Assembly (NCBI GenBank): GCA_001542995.1
Contig: LFLA01000010.1
Span: 1-34,591 of the forward strand
DNA: 34,591 bases
Source of the DNA: Nitrospina sp. LS_NOB
Lineage (GTDB): Bacteria > Nitrospinota > Nitrospinia > Nitrospinales > VA-1
Reading direction: 5' to 3'
Shown here: positions 15,640-24,259 of the stretch, piece by piece
How positions within the stretch are numbered: the stretch's first letter is position 1
Layout of the letters: each line of letters starts with the position of its first letter
The notes under the pieces: generated by a model
Database searches by the model: none
What the model was told of the DNA's origin: nothing
Seen by the model: the letters and a program-made list of their open reading frames with translations, nothing else
Translations under genes and position numbers: made by a program

Positions 15640-17571
15640 TTGAATCAATTTTATAAAAATTTAGCGCTCTGGTTAGTGATCGGCATCGTCCTGATCGCTT
15701 TATTCAATATATTTAATCAGCCTATAACCACTCAATCGGAAGTGGTTTTCAGTGATTTTATGGACCAGGTTGAGCAGGGGCAAATCACTGAAGTAATGAT
15801 TCGTGGTGATAGCATTAGCGGTACGTATATGGATGGCAAGTCTTTCCAGACCACCGCTCCGCCAAAAGATCCAGATCTCATCAAATCGCTCAGGGAGAAA
15901 AGCGTCCGTATTGTCGTGGTGCCTCCTGAACAAACAAGCTGGTATATGAGCATTCTTATTTCCTGGTTTCCCATGATTTTATTATTGGGAATCTGGATAT
16001 TTTTCATGCGCCAGATGCAGGCTGGCGGAGGCAAAGCTATGTCTTTTGGAAAAAGCCGTGCCCGACTCTTAAATGACACGAAAAATAAAACCACCTTTAA
16101 GGATGTTGCGGGTGTTGATGAGGCGAAAGAAGAGCTTCATGAAATTATTGAGTTTTTAAGGGAGCCCCAGAAGTTCAGCAAATTGGGAGGCAAAATTCCC
16201 AAAGGAGTATTGCTTGTCGGCCCTCCGGGTACTGGAAAAACTCTTTTGGCTCGGGCTATTTCCGGCGAAGCGAACGTCCCATTTTTCAGCATCAGTGGTT
16301 CTGACTTTGTTGAAATGTTTGTCGGGGTTGGCGCGTCACGGGTTCGTGACCTGTTCGAACAAGGTAAAAAGAACAGCCCGTGTTTGATTTTTATTGATGA
16401 AATTGATGCTGTGGGTCGGCATCGTGGTGCCGGTCTAGGTGGTGGCCATGATGAGCGAGAACAGACTCTCAACCAACTTCTGGTCGAGATGGATGGTTTC
16501 GAAAACAATGAGGGAGTCATTCTCATCGCCGCGACCAACCGTCCTGATGTTCTGGACCCGGCTTTGTTGAGGCCGGGACGATTTGATCGGCAGGTCGTGG
16601 TCAGTCGTCCTGATATCAAAGGCCGGGATGGAATTTTGAAAGTTCATACCTCTACGGTTCCACTTACTGATGAAGTGGACTTGAAAATCATTGCCAGGGG
16701 AACCCCCGGATTTACTGGTGCGGACCTGGCTAACCTCGTCAATGAGGCGGCCTTGTTAGCCGCTCGGAACGATAAGAAAGCCGTAGATATGGATGACTTT
16801 GAGCAAGCCAAAGACAAAGTCCTGATGGGAGTAGAGCGTCGGAGTATGGTTATTTCTGAGAAAGAGAAAAAAACCACGGCCTATCATGAAGCGGGGCATG
16901 CCTTGGTAGCCTCCTTTTTGCCCGATACGGATCCTCTCCATAAAGTTACGATCATTCCGAGAGGAAGTGCTTTGGGAGTGACCATGCAGTTGCCGATAGA
17001 TGAGCAACATACATATCAAAAAAAATACCTCTATAATAGCCTTGCTATCCTGATGGGTGGAAGGTGTGCAGAAGAAATTTGCCTTGGTGAAATGACCACC
17101 GGCGCGGGTAACGATATTGAACGAGCCACAGAAATGGCCCGGAAAATGGTCTGCGAATGGGGGATGAGCGAAAAAATGGGCCCGCTTACCTATGGCTCCA
17201 AGGAGGAGCAGGTGTTTTTAGGCAGGGACTTTTCTACCCAGAAAAACTTCAGCGACCAGACGGCTAAGTTGATTGATCAGGAAGTCAAGACGCTGGTTAT
17301 GGGAGGATATAATTGCGCTACTGAATTACTGAAACAGAACCGCGACATCCTCGAAAACCTGGCTCAGGCTCTGCTGGAAAGAGAAACCCTGAATGCGGTT
17401 GAGGTTAACAATATTATTGAAGGAAAAAGTGATATTGAGCCTGATCCTTCCGGTGGGGAACCACAAGAAATAGCGCCTGAGGTTCCTGCTGAAAAGCCGA
17501 AAACTAAAACAGATTCTGAAGAAGAAGGACTCTTGGGCGGCGGTGGCATGCCTGATCCTACGCCTGCCTGA
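15640..17571 (+). CDS. ftsH: ATP-dependent zinc metalloprotease FtsH
   Basis: FtsH is a hexameric inner-membrane AAA+ protease that degrades misassembled membrane proteins and short-lived regulators. The 643 residues contain a first membrane helix (about 7-26), a periplasmic domain, a second helix (about 105-124), then AAA motifs: Walker [14 protein letters not shown] (from 194), Walker [14 protein letters not shown], the second region of homology ending in [11 protein letters not shown], and the zinc motif HEAGH (416-420). The C-terminus is Pro/Glu/Gly-rich. It starts at TTG with GAGGAGA five bases upstream, an unusual codon for this gene. A terminator follows. Proximity to tilS is widely seen in bacteria. 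Confidence 0.98.
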   Translation: MNQFYKNLALWLVIGIVLIALFNIFNQPITTQSEVVFSDFMDQVEQGQITEVMIRGDSISGTYMDGKSFQTTAPPKDPDLIKSLREKSVRIVVVPPEQTSWYMSILISWFPMILLLGIWIFFMRQMQAGGGKAMSFGKSRARLLNDTKNKTTFKDVAGVDEAKEELHEIIEFLREPQKFSKLGGKIPKGVLLVGPPGTGKTLLARAISGEANVPFFSISGSDFVEMFVGVGASRVRDLFEQGKKNSPCLIFIDEIDAVGRHRGAGLGGGHDEREQTLNQLLVEMDGFENNEGVILIAATNRPDVLDPALLRPGRFDRQVVVSRPDIKGRDGILKVHTSTVPLTDEVDLKIIARGTPGFTGADLANLVNEAALLAARNDKKAVDMDDFEQAKDKVLMGVERRSMVISEKEKKTTAYHEAGHALVASFLPDTDPLHKVTIIPRGSALGVTMQLPIDEQHTYQKKYLYNSLAILMGGRCAEEICLGEMTTGAGNDIERATEMARKMVCEWGMSEKMGPLTYGSKEEQVFLGRDFSTQKNFSDQTAKLIDQEVKTLVMGGYNCATELLKQNRDILENLAQALLERETLNAVEVNNIIEGKSDIEPDPSGGEPQEIAPEVPAEKPKTKTDSEEEGLLGGGGMPDPTPA

Positions 17572-17602
17572 TCATTGCTTTAAATATAATTTGTTTCCAA
17601 CC

Positions 17603-17647
17603 AACTCCACATTTTATCCGGCTTGATGCCGGAGTGTGGAGTTTTTG
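17603..17647 (+). terminator. Rho-independent terminator after ftsH
   Basis: An outer stem AACTCCACA / TGTGGAGTT encloses an inner CCGGC-TTGAT-GCCGG hairpin and is followed by T residues. It lies 31 bases after the ftsH stop. Confidence 0.8.
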
Positions 17648-17654
17648 GTTTCCA

Positions 17655-17739
17655 CCACTCGCCGTGGGGGCAGATAGCAAGAGATTATCGTTGTGCGCAT
17701 GAAAACGCTATTGCAATTTATCAGCGGAGGTTCTCCGCC
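17655..17739 (+). repeat. Palindromic interspersed repeat before folP
   Basis: Begins with CCACTCGCCGTGG and ends with ATTGCAATTTATCA plus the hairpin GCGGAG-GTT-CTCCGC (17724-17738), six bases before the folP start. The right end matches the element before mfd and, in reverse, the one before metF (ATTGCAATTT). The GGAGG that could be the folP ribosome-binding site is inside the stem. Confidence 0.6.
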
Positions 17740-17744
17740 CACTT

Positions 17745-18575
17745 ATGATTCCATTCAAGTTTCCTAATCCGGGTGAAGCAGCGTCAGTGATGGGTATTAT
17801 TAACCTGTCACCCGATTCATTCTACGGAGAGAGTCGGTGCGGAACCATTGAACAGGCGCTCCGCGTTGCAGAAAAAATGATTGCCGAAGGCGCAGACATT
17901 TTGGATCTTGGCGCAGAAAGCTCGCGACCAGGCTCTATTCCTATTTCGAGGCAGGAAGAATTAGACCGTTTGCTTCCTGTGATAATGAAACTTGTGGGGA
18001 TCGCTAATGTTCCGATTTCGGTAGATACCTATAAATCTGCGGTTGCCCATGAAGTGCTGCAAGCCGGAGCCAGTATCATCAATGATATAACGGGCCTGCA
18101 ACGGTCTGAGGAAATGGCCCAAACGATTTCCCGGTTTCATGCGGGAGTGGTTTTGATGCATATGCAGGGGCTGCCAGAAACCATGCAGGAGAATCCACAA
18201 TATGCCGACGTGTTGACGGAAGTTTCAGAGTATTTACAGCAGAGTATAGCCATTGCTGTTTCCGCTGGAATTGATCCGCAAAAAATTGCCATAGACCCTG
18301 GCATAGGATTTGGTAAAACAGACTCCCATAATCTTCTAATATTGAAAAATCTGAATCGGTTAAATAAATTGGGTAAGCCAGTACTTTTGGGGGTTTCAAG
18401 AAAGTCCTTGATAGGAAATATTTTAAATGTGCCCGTTGAAGAAAGATTGGAAGGTTCACTCTCCGCAACTGTATTCGGGTTGACACAGGGAGCGTCCATA
18501 ATTCGTACTCATGATGTTCAGGCCACCCGCCGGGCAGTAAAAGTCGCTGAAGCAATAATGAGGGAAGAGGGATGA
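17745..18575 (+). CDS. folP: Dihydropteroate synthase
   Basis: FolP joins 6-hydroxymethyl-dihydropterin pyrophosphate to p-aminobenzoate in folate synthesis and is the sulfonamide target. All family motifs are present in the 276 residues: GIINLSPDSF (residues 17-26), ILDLGAESSRPG, VPISVDTYK, INDITG, IDPGIGFGK, LLGVSRKSLIG and the C-terminal IIRTHDV. The ATG lies just after a hairpin that contains GGAGG about 14 bases upstream. That is a long spacing, so initiation may depend on hairpin state. Its stop overlaps the pdxJ start by four bases (ATGA), giving a folP-pdxJ pair. Confidence 0.97.
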   Translation: MIPFKFPNPGEAASVMGIINLSPDSFYGESRCGTIEQALRVAEKMIAEGADILDLGAESSRPGSIPISRQEELDRLLPVIMKLVGIANVPISVDTYKSAVAHEVLQAGASIINDITGLQRSEEMAQTISRFHAGVVLMHMQGLPETMQENPQYADVLTEVSEYLQQSIAIAVSAGIDPQKIAIDPGIGFGKTDSHNLLILKNLNRLNKLGKPVLLGVSRKSLIGNILNVPVEERLEGSLSATVFGLTQGASIIRTHDVQATRRAVKVAEAIMREEG

Positions 18576-19306
18576 TCCGCTTATTTGTAAATGTAGACCA
18601 TGTTGCCACCATCCGTGAAGCCAGAAGGACCATTGAGCCGAGTCCACTAAAAGCGGCCTTGTTGGCAGAAAAGGCCGGGGCTCAGGGGATCACTATCCAT
18701 TTGCGGGAAGACCGCCGCCATATTCAGGATAACGATGTGCGAATCATTCGAAAAGGGATTAGCACCCCATTGAATCTGGAAATGGCTCCAACCCAGGAGA
18801 TGGTTAATCTGGCTTTGGAGATTCAGCCCTATCAGGTTTCTCTGGTCCCGGAAAAGCGTCAGGAAATTACAACGGAGGGAGGTCTTGATGTTTGCTCTCA
18901 AGAAAAAAGGTTGTCAGAAATTGGAGAAAAGATAAATGGCAGAGGGATTTTGTTCAGCCTGTTCATTGACCCTGATGCAAAGCAGGTGGACGCTTCAAAA
19001 AGAATAAAGGCGGATAGTATAGAAATTAATACCGGTAAATACACGGAACTTGAGTCGGCTGAAGAAATTGAAGCAGAACTGGAACGGATACGGAAAAGTG
19101 CTAAAAGGGCCGACGAAAAGGGGTTGAAGGTTTTTGCCGGGCATGGTTTGAATTACGAGAATGTAAAGGCCATCGCCGCGATCCCAGAAATTGAGGAACT
19201 TAATATTGGACACTTCATAGTCGGGCAGGCGGTTTATGGGGGCATGGAAAATGCCGTGACTGAAATGATTCGCTCCATTAAAATGGGCAGGGGGCAGCAA
19301 AGTTGA
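18572..19306 (+). CDS. pdxJ: Pyridoxine 5'-phosphate synthase
   Basis: PdxJ closes the pyridine ring of vitamin B6 from 1-deoxyxylulose 5-phosphate and 3-amino-1-hydroxyacetone 1-phosphate in the DXP-dependent route. The 244-residue TIM barrel shows NVDHVATIREARR (residues 7-19), GITIHLREDRRHIQDNDV, NLEMAPTQEM, VSLVPEKRQEITTEGGLDV, IEINTGKY, and the C-terminal GHGLNYENV and LNIGHFIVGQAV. The start overlaps the folP stop by four bases, indicating translational coupling. pdxA is not in this window. Length and motifs are standard. Confidence 0.97.
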   Translation: MIRLFVNVDHVATIREARRTIEPSPLKAALLAEKAGAQGITIHLREDRRHIQDNDVRIIRKGISTPLNLEMAPTQEMVNLALEIQPYQVSLVPEKRQEITTEGGLDVCSQEKRLSEIGEKINGRGILFSLFIDPDAKQVDASKRIKADSIEINTGKYTELESAEEIEAELERIRKSAKRADEKGLKVFAGHGLNYENVKAIAAIPEIEELNIGHFIVGQAVYGGMENAVTEMIRSIKMGRGQQS

Positions 19307-19372
19307 ATTGAAATTTATATAGAACTCTTTGAAAATATTGTAGTTTTAATGAGTTTGGTATAAAATTTGCCG

Positions 19373-19378
19373 TATAAT
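19373..19378 (+). promoter_or_regulatory. Candidate -10 box before the coiled-coil gene
   Basis: A consensus TATAAT at 19373-19378 and an extended -10-like TGGTATAAA at 19357-19364 lie 41 to 62 bases before the start at 19419. No good -35 element is visible at the right distance for either, so the call is tentative. Confidence 0.35.
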
Positions 19379-19418
19379 ATCCCAAGTTAATTTTACCAAA
19401 ATATTGACGGATGTGGTG

Positions 19419-20252
19419 ATGACAGATTTCAACCAGTCTTCTCAAATTATCCAGGATAATTTATCCATTCGGGAGCGAGGGATTTCCAGTACGCGAGAAT
19501 ATTCCCGTGTTGTGGAAACTTTTAGCAGGGTCTTGGAGTATAAAGAGACCTTTCGCTTGTCTATCGAGGAAAAGCTGGCCTCCATCGGCCAGCAGGTGAA
19601 GGATAATATAGAGAATTTGGAAACCCTCATGCGGAATATCGATATATATGTCCAGAATATAGACAAAATTTCCAACAACCTGGGGCAACTACAAACTGAG
19701 GAAAATTCTATTAAGGCCCGATACGAAGAACTTTTAAGCGGGTCTACGGAAACGATGCTTATCGATGATGGTAAAAATGATGATCTGGATTCTGCGGATT
19801 CCCGGGAATACCTGATACAGAGGCGGCGAAATTATTTGGAAAGTCTGGACCAAAGTTTCAAGCGTCTGGATGGAGAATTATTTTCTATTGAAAAGCTTCG
19901 CTCTGAACTGGCAAGAGCTCGCGGTGAAATTCTCGTTAAAAAAGATGAAGCCCAGAAGCAAATGAAAACTCTGGAAGAGAATGGCGTCCGGCATTTGGAG
20001 GATGTTAAGCGAATAGAAATGGAACTCGAATCATCGATGGATGAAGAGGGGCTTTTGATCAATGAATTTAAGCGTTTGGTGAATGGCGCTGAGAGAACTT
20101 TAGAAATCAGTGATGAAATAGACCATATTTTATTCACCTATCTCACCGCAGCCGAATCGAAGGATAGATCCTCAAGAAATCCAGTCCCCACGGCAGATCA
20201 ACAACTCCCTGTTTTTGATTTTAGGATTGCCCACAGGTTTGTATTGACTTGA
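19419..20252 (+). CDS. Long coiled-coil protein of unknown function
   Basis: Family not recognised. The 277 residues have no signal peptide, membrane helix or Cys cluster. Most of the chain is heptad-like helix: residues about 40-105 (EKLASIGQQVKDNIENLETL ... KISNNLGQLQTEENSI) and 140-225 (SLDQSFKRLDGELFSIEKLR ... DVKRIEMELESSMDEEG). It is therefore probably a cytoplasmic rod-like or oligomeric protein. Start choice is uncertain: TTG 19404, GTG 19413 and 19416, and ATG 19419 are in frame; ATG has GGA eight bases before it. It stands alone between pdxJ and gap, with candidate promoter boxes upstream. Confidence 0.75.
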   Translation: MTDFNQSSQIIQDNLSIRERGISSTREYSRVVETFSRVLEYKETFRLSIEEKLASIGQQVKDNIENLETLMRNIDIYVQNIDKISNNLGQLQTEENSIKARYEELLSGSTETMLIDDGKNDDLDSADSREYLIQRRRNYLESLDQSFKRLDGELFSIEKLRSELARARGEILVKKDEAQKQMKTLEENGVRHLEDVKRIEMELESSMDEEGLLINEFKRLVNGAERTLEISDEIDHILFTYLTAAESKDRSSRNPVPTADQQLPVFDFRIAHRFVLT

Positions 20253-20376
20253 ATTTGTAAATTTTGCATACTCCCCCTAGTTTCCGAGTGATTGAGCTTT
20301 CCTGTTGTTTTGCTACCCTCGATTAGTTTAACTCACATATTTTCAATAAGTTTTCTTGAAAGGCTGTTTAATAAAA

Positions 20377-21381
20377 ATGACAACGAAGGTCGGCATCAAT
20401 GGGTTTGGGCGCATAGGCAGGGCGGTATTGAAATGCATATTGAATGATCCGGAATGCTCGAAATTTGAAATCGTGGCTATCAATGATTTGACGGATTCCG
20501 CTACGTTGGCGCACCTTTTTAAATATGATTCTATCCAAGGGGTTAGCCCTCAGGAAGTGAAATTTGATTCCGAGGGATTGATCATAAGCGGCAAGCATAT
20601 AAAAATTATTGCTGAACGCGACCCCGGCAAACTGCCTTGGAAACAATTAGGAGTGGATATTGTTATTGAGTCCACCGGGCTATTCACCAAGCGTGAGGCG
20701 GCCAGTAAGCATATTGCCGCAGGCGCAAAAAAAGTTATTATTTCAGCGTCGGCAAAAGATCCGGATGTGACCATTGTTTTGGGTGTGAACGAAGGATCTT
20801 ATGTTTCTTCCGACCATCAGATTATTTCCAACGCTTCCTGCACCACAAACTGTCTGGCTCCAGTCGCCAAGGTTTTGCATGAAAGCTTTGGTATTAAAAA
20901 GGGGCTGATGACGACCATTCATTCGTATACGAATGACCAGAAGATTCTGGATTTGCCTCATTCAGACCTGAGGCGGGCAAGGGCGGCGAACCTCTCAATG
21001 ATTCCGACCACCACCGGCGCCGCAAAAGCAGTGGCATTAGTGTTGCCGGAGATTAAGGGTAAGCTTGATGGTATGGCCATTCGTGTTCCGACCCCTAATG
21101 TGTCCCTGATTGACCTGGTGGTTGAGGTGGAGAAAAATACCAGCGTCGAGGAGGTTAATCAAGCCTTTAAGAAAGCGTCTCAAGGATCCTTGAATAAAAT
21201 AATGCGGTTTGAAGAAAAACCCCTGGTGTCTATCGATTTTAATGGAGATTCCTGCTCATCAATCATTGACGGAATTTCCACCAAAGTCATTGAAGATAAT
21301 ATGGTGAAGGTTTTAGCCTGGTATGACAATGAGTGGGGTTACTCCAACAGGGTTAAAGATCTTTTGAAGTTTATAGGCTGA
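20377..21381 (+). CDS. gap: Glyceraldehyde-3-phosphate dehydrogenase
   Basis: GapA interconverts glyceraldehyde 3-phosphate and 1,3-bisphosphoglycerate with NAD(P). The 334 residues from the ATG at 20377 show [10 protein letters not shown] at the N-terminus, the nucleotide-binding VAINDLTD with Asp as expected for NAD use, [13 protein letters not shown] with catalytic Cys155, [10 protein letters not shown] with His182, and the C-terminal [12 protein letters not shown]. An in-frame TTG at 20356 would add seven residues that family members lack. tpiA follows after 48 bases; the phosphoglycerate kinase gene often found between them is missing here. Confidence 0.97.
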   Translation: MTTKVGINGFGRIGRAVLKCILNDPECSKFEIVAINDLTDSATLAHLFKYDSIQGVSPQEVKFDSEGLIISGKHIKIIAERDPGKLPWKQLGVDIVIESTGLFTKREAASKHIAAGAKKVIISASAKDPDVTIVLGVNEGSYVSSDHQIISNASCTTNCLAPVAKVLHESFGIKKGLMTTIHSYTNDQKILDLPHSDLRRARAANLSMIPTTTGAAKAVALVLPEIKGKLDGMAIRVPTPNVSLIDLVVEVEKNTSVEEVNQAFKKASQGSLNKIMRFEEKPLVSIDFNGDSCSSIIDGISTKVIEDNMVKVLAWYDNEWGYSNRVKDLLKFIG

Positions 21382-21429
21382 TACCTTCGATATCCGGTTC
21401 ATTTTTATATTTCCTGTCAGGATAAAAGT

Positions 21430-22191
21430 GTGACTCTCCCGCTTGTCATCGGCAATTGGAAAATGAATATGTTGGCCTCCGAGGCCTGCGACATGGCTCG
21501 ATCTCTCGTGGACAGATTGTCAGCCACCGAGGGAGCGGAGGTGGTCGTAGCCCCCCCCTTCACATCGTTATATCCAGTTAGCCAGATTGTAAAAGGTTCG
21601 AGATTGGGCCTGGCAGGGCAAAATTTTTGCTCTGAAAAGAAGGGTGCCTATACCGGCGAAGTCTCGATTGAAATGTTAAAGGATGTGGGATGTGGTTATG
21701 CGTTGATAGGGCATTCAGAAAGGCGCCAGTTGTTCGGCGAAACGGATGAAGAGGTTAACAAAAAGGTCCACCTTGCCATGCAGATGGGGATCACCGCCGT
21801 GGTTTGCGTCGGAGAGACTCAGGATCAGAGAAAGGCGGGGGAAACTCTGAATGTTATCGAAACCCAATTGTCAGGGTGCCTAGCTGGTTTGTCGAGTGAG
21901 AGCATAGCCCATCTGGCAATTGCTTATGAACCGGTTTGGGCTATCGGAACGGGCAGCAATGCCACTCCGGATCAGGCTGTGGAAATCCATAAATTTATCA
22001 GAAAATTTTTGTTTGGGAGCCAGGGTTTCTCTGAGGAGATTGGTGCGAGAATCCTTTATGGTGGGAGTGTGACTCCCGAAAATTGTAAAGAACTATTGGG
22101 CGAAGAAGAAATAGATGGGGCGCTGGTTGGCGGGGCGAGCCTGAATTTTGAGTCATTTTGTGCTATTATCAAATCCTCCCTTGAATCGTGA
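21430..22191 (+). CDS. tpiA: Triosephosphate isomerase
   Basis: TpiA interconverts dihydroxyacetone phosphate and glyceraldehyde 3-phosphate. The 253-residue TIM barrel has the N-terminal GNWKMN with the active Lys, IGHSERRQ with catalytic His95, AYEPVWAIGTG with catalytic Glu167 and the phosphate-binding ILYGGSVTPEN and GALVGGASL. The start is GTG with AGGA seven bases upstream. It follows gap closely and precedes secG; the tpiA-secG order is conserved in many bacteria and supports both assignments. Confidence 0.97.
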   Translation: MTLPLVIGNWKMNMLASEACDMARSLVDRLSATEGAEVVVAPPFTSLYPVSQIVKGSRLGLAGQNFCSEKKGAYTGEVSIEMLKDVGCGYALIGHSERRQLFGETDEEVNKKVHLAMQMGITAVVCVGETQDQRKAGETLNVIETQLSGCLAGLSSESIAHLAIAYEPVWAIGTGSNATPDQAVEIHKFIRKFLFGSQGFSEEIGARILYGGSVTPENCKELLGEEEIDGALVGGASLNFESFCAIIKSSLES

Positions 22192-22260
22192 CAGATATTT
22201 AGTCATAATCAAAAATTCTGAATGAATAATCTGTAACGAATTAGTAATTTAAAAAACCTG

Positions 22261-22581
22261 ATGAATACAATAATAACAGTGTTGCATGTGCTTGCGGCTT
22301 TTTGTTTGATCCTCACCGTGCTTTTACAGGCGGGCAAGGGCGCAGCAATGGGCTCGGGACTTGGTGGGGGTAGTAGCCAAACCATGTTTGGCAGTAGTGG
22401 GGCTGGAAATTTTCTTACCAAATTGACAACCGGAATCGCTATTTTGTTTATGGTCACCTCTCTGACCTTGGCGACCTTTTCTAACAAGAAAAAATCAAAC
22501 TCTGTTATCCAGGGTATTGAAGCACCTCTTCCTGATAAAGCCACAGAGTCCAGGGACTCATCTGATAATTCTTCGAATTAA
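22261..22581 (+). CDS. secG: Protein translocase subunit SecG
   Basis: SecG is the small third subunit of the SecYEG channel and promotes SecA cycling. The 106 residues have two membrane helices (about 3-22 and 53-73) joined by the typical Gly-rich loop [20 protein letters not shown], followed by a hydrophilic Ser-rich tail. The first helix motif [20 protein letters not shown] is characteristic. No strong ribosome-binding site is visible. It lies 69 bases after tpiA and 11 bases before a tRNA-Leu gene, an order found in many genomes. Confidence 0.95.
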   Translation: MNTIITVLHVLAAFCLILTVLLQAGKGAAMGSGLGGGSSQTMFGSSGAGNFLTKLTTGIAILFMVTSLTLATFSNKKKSNSVIQGIEAPLPDKATESRDSSDNSSN

Positions 22582-22592
22582 AACCTCAGGGT

Positions 22593-22677
22593 GCCGATGT
22601 GGTGGAACTGGTAGACACGTGCGCTTGAGGGGCGTATGGAGCAATCCGTGGGAGTTCGACTCTCCCCATCGGCACCA
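22593..22677 (+). tRNA. tRNA-Leu (anticodon GAG)
   Basis: An 85-base class II tRNA with encoded CCA. Acceptor GCCGATG (22593-22599) pairs with CATCGGC (22667-22673), discriminator A, then CCA (22675-22677). The D-arm region has GGTGGAACTGGTAGACAC typical of bacterial tRNA-Leu. The anticodon stem TGCGC/GCGTA holds loop TTGAGGG, giving GAG at 22627-22629. A long variable arm and the T arm GGGAG-TTCGACT-CTCCC complete the fold. It reads CUC and CUU. Confidence 0.97.
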
Positions 22678-22723
22678 ATTTTAAATACTCGGGTTCTATG
22701 ATTTTTTCAAATGAGCATTTGTT

Positions 22724-23022
22724 GTGGCTAGTAAGCAAAAGCCTAAAAAATCCATCGATCCAAAACCGGATAAATCTGTTGCTCCGCCGCTTGAGTTTTC
22801 TGAGCGTATAGCCAGCTTGCTGGTTTCCTGCATTCAAGGCCTTTAAAAGGCACTTCCCGTTGACGATGAGTTGACTAAAAAACTTAAGGATATGGAGGAT
22901 GTGGTGAGGAAAGGTGTCCGGATCAACCCTGCTACTGAGTTGGCAAGGATATTGAGGAATTTTTTGACAGGCAGATCATCAAGCAGGAGTTCATAGAAGA
23001 GGAAAAGGATATCGTTAAAACA
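22724..23022 (+). pseudogene. Disrupted 5' part of the diguanylate cyclase gene
   Basis: Codons from GTG 22724 read a Lys/Pro-rich start and then LEFSERIASLLVSCIQGL, ending at an in-frame TAA (22844-22846). The same frame then continues KALPVDDELTKKLKDMEDVV to near 22944. From about 22945 the coding sense passes to the frame of the downstream GGDEF gene (DIEEFFDRQIIKQEFIEEE). Loss of one A in the GCAAGG stretch would explain the shift (ELAKDIEEFF restored), and one substitution would explain TAA from GAA. So the region held an N-terminal helical domain now out of frame, unless the assembly has errors. Confidence 0.65.
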
Positions 23023-23763
23023 ATGGTCCTTGAAGTGGTAGATACCATTAAGTCCTTGGTGTCCAACTCCAGTGGGGTTGATTCCAACATCAGCAAATGT
23101 GCGGAGAAGATAGAAAGCGCCGACAATATTCAGGATATTGTGAAGTTGAAGGATAGTGTTGTCGGGGAGATGCAAAAAGTACGGCAACATTCCCGCACGT
23201 TGCAGGATGAGTTGGAAGAACACAGAAAGAATTCCATTGTCCTGGCTAAGAAACTGGAGCAGAGTGAAGCCCAGGCCTTGGTAGATCCTTTGACGGGGGT
23301 GCTCAACCGGGGTGCCTATAATTTAAAGATGGGGCAAATGATCCATGAATTTAAGCGCTATAAAGAGGAATGGGCACTTTTGATTCTGGATATCGATCAT
23401 TTTAAAAAATTTAATGACGACCACGGACACCATGTCGGGGACAAGGTTTTAAAATCGGTCACGGGGACGGTGAGAAATAGCATTCGTATCTCCGACCAGA
23501 TTTTCCGGTACGGTGGGGAAGAATTTGTCGTTCTTTTAAGCCGGATAAATACAAAAACGGCCAGCCAGTTAGCAGAAAAAATCTGCCGAGAGGTTGAAAG
23601 AGATTATTTTGTCGATGGTGATAAAAAGCTGCAAGTCACGATCAGTATTGGGGTTGCCATTGTCGGCAAGGATGATACGGAATTGAGCTTGTTTGAAAGG
23701 GCCGACAAGGCCATGTATAGAGCCAAAAATAATGGGCGAAACCAGGTTGTGATGGATTTGTAA
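23023..23763 (+). CDS. Diguanylate cyclase (GGDEF), probably N-terminally truncated
   Basis: GGDEF enzymes make cyclic di-GMP from two GTP. From the ATG at 23023 there are 246 residues: a helical and coiled-coil part (1-85), then a complete GGDEF domain with the DPLTGVLNRGAYN start, LDIDHFKKFNDDHGHHVGDK metal-binding Asp region, the active-site GGEEF and the ending ADKAMYRAKNNGRNQV. An RxxD inhibitory site (RISD) stands five residues before GGEEF, so product feedback is expected. No ribosome-binding site precedes 23023, and upstream coding sense is interrupted by a stop and a frameshift. It is unclear whether an active protein is made. Confidence 0.85.
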   Translation: MVLEVVDTIKSLVSNSSGVDSNISKCAEKIESADNIQDIVKLKDSVVGEMQKVRQHSRTLQDELEEHRKNSIVLAKKLEQSEAQALVDPLTGVLNRGAYNLKMGQMIHEFKRYKEEWALLILDIDHFKKFNDDHGHHVGDKVLKSVTGTVRNSIRISDQIFRYGGEEFVVLLSRINTKTASQLAEKICREVERDYFVDGDKKLQVTISIGVAIVGKDDTELSLFERADKAMYRAKNNGRNQVVMDL

Positions 23764-23813
23764 AGTTTTACCCTATTTGTTATACCTGTTTTTTTTGTTG
23801 TTCCTCATATTGA

Positions 23814-24170
23814 ATGCCTCCCACCACCTTAGAAGATTTATTCTCTTCACCCGGCTTCCTGGCCATATTTTTTGCATTACTTTTAACCATCGCCAATATT
23901 ACTGTTGGGGTCAGTATGCTTCCCAGCGACAAGCGGGAAAAGAGGTTCCGCATTCATCGCCTGCTTTTTGGGGCAGTGATTACAAGCTATGCTTTGTTTT
24001 TATTCCATCTTTACCAAATTGAGCGAGAGTCTGTTTTTGCCTATATTGTTTTTGGCTACCTTCTTCTAGTTGTTCCATTCACTCGAAGGCTCAACGTGAC
24101 ATTGCATGCTGTTATTGCCTCCATAGGCCTGGTCCTTATTTCCGTTGTTGCGGTGATTAACTTGATATAG
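23814..24170 (+). CDS. Small multi-pass membrane protein
   Basis: Not recognised. The 118 residues contain four hydrophobic helices: about 12-34 (FLAIFFALLLTIANITVGVS), 50-68, 72-88 and 95-117. Basic residues between helices one and two (SDKREKRFRIHR) suggest that loop lies in the cytoplasm. No conserved polar or cysteine motif inside the membrane is evident. No ribosome-binding site is clear. It follows the diguanylate cyclase gene after 50 bases and precedes a flavoprotein gene. Confidence 0.65.
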   Translation: MPPTTLEDLFSSPGFLAIFFALLLTIANITVGVSMLPSDKREKRFRIHRLLFGAVITSYALFLFHLYQIERESVFAYIVFGYLLLVVPFTRRLNVTLHAVIASIGLVLISVVAVINLI

Positions 24171-24259
24171 TTAAACCCGGGTGGTGTAAACTTATTGTTC
24201 TGGACTTTGCGAGTGAAAGATATTTAATATTTTTTTTCATTTTTGGTTGGTCTGATTAT

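Noticed and set aside
22586-22837. An 83-residue minus-strand frame covering the tRNA-Leu
   Set aside because: Most of it is antisense to the tRNA (typical ...[11 protein letters not shown]... artefact) and to the cyclase 5' region.
22930-22970. Programmed frameshift in the cyclase gene at the T6 run
   Set aside because: A second lesion, the in-frame TAA about 100 bases earlier, and the simple repair by one A in a short A run make decay or sequence error more likely than programmed recoding.
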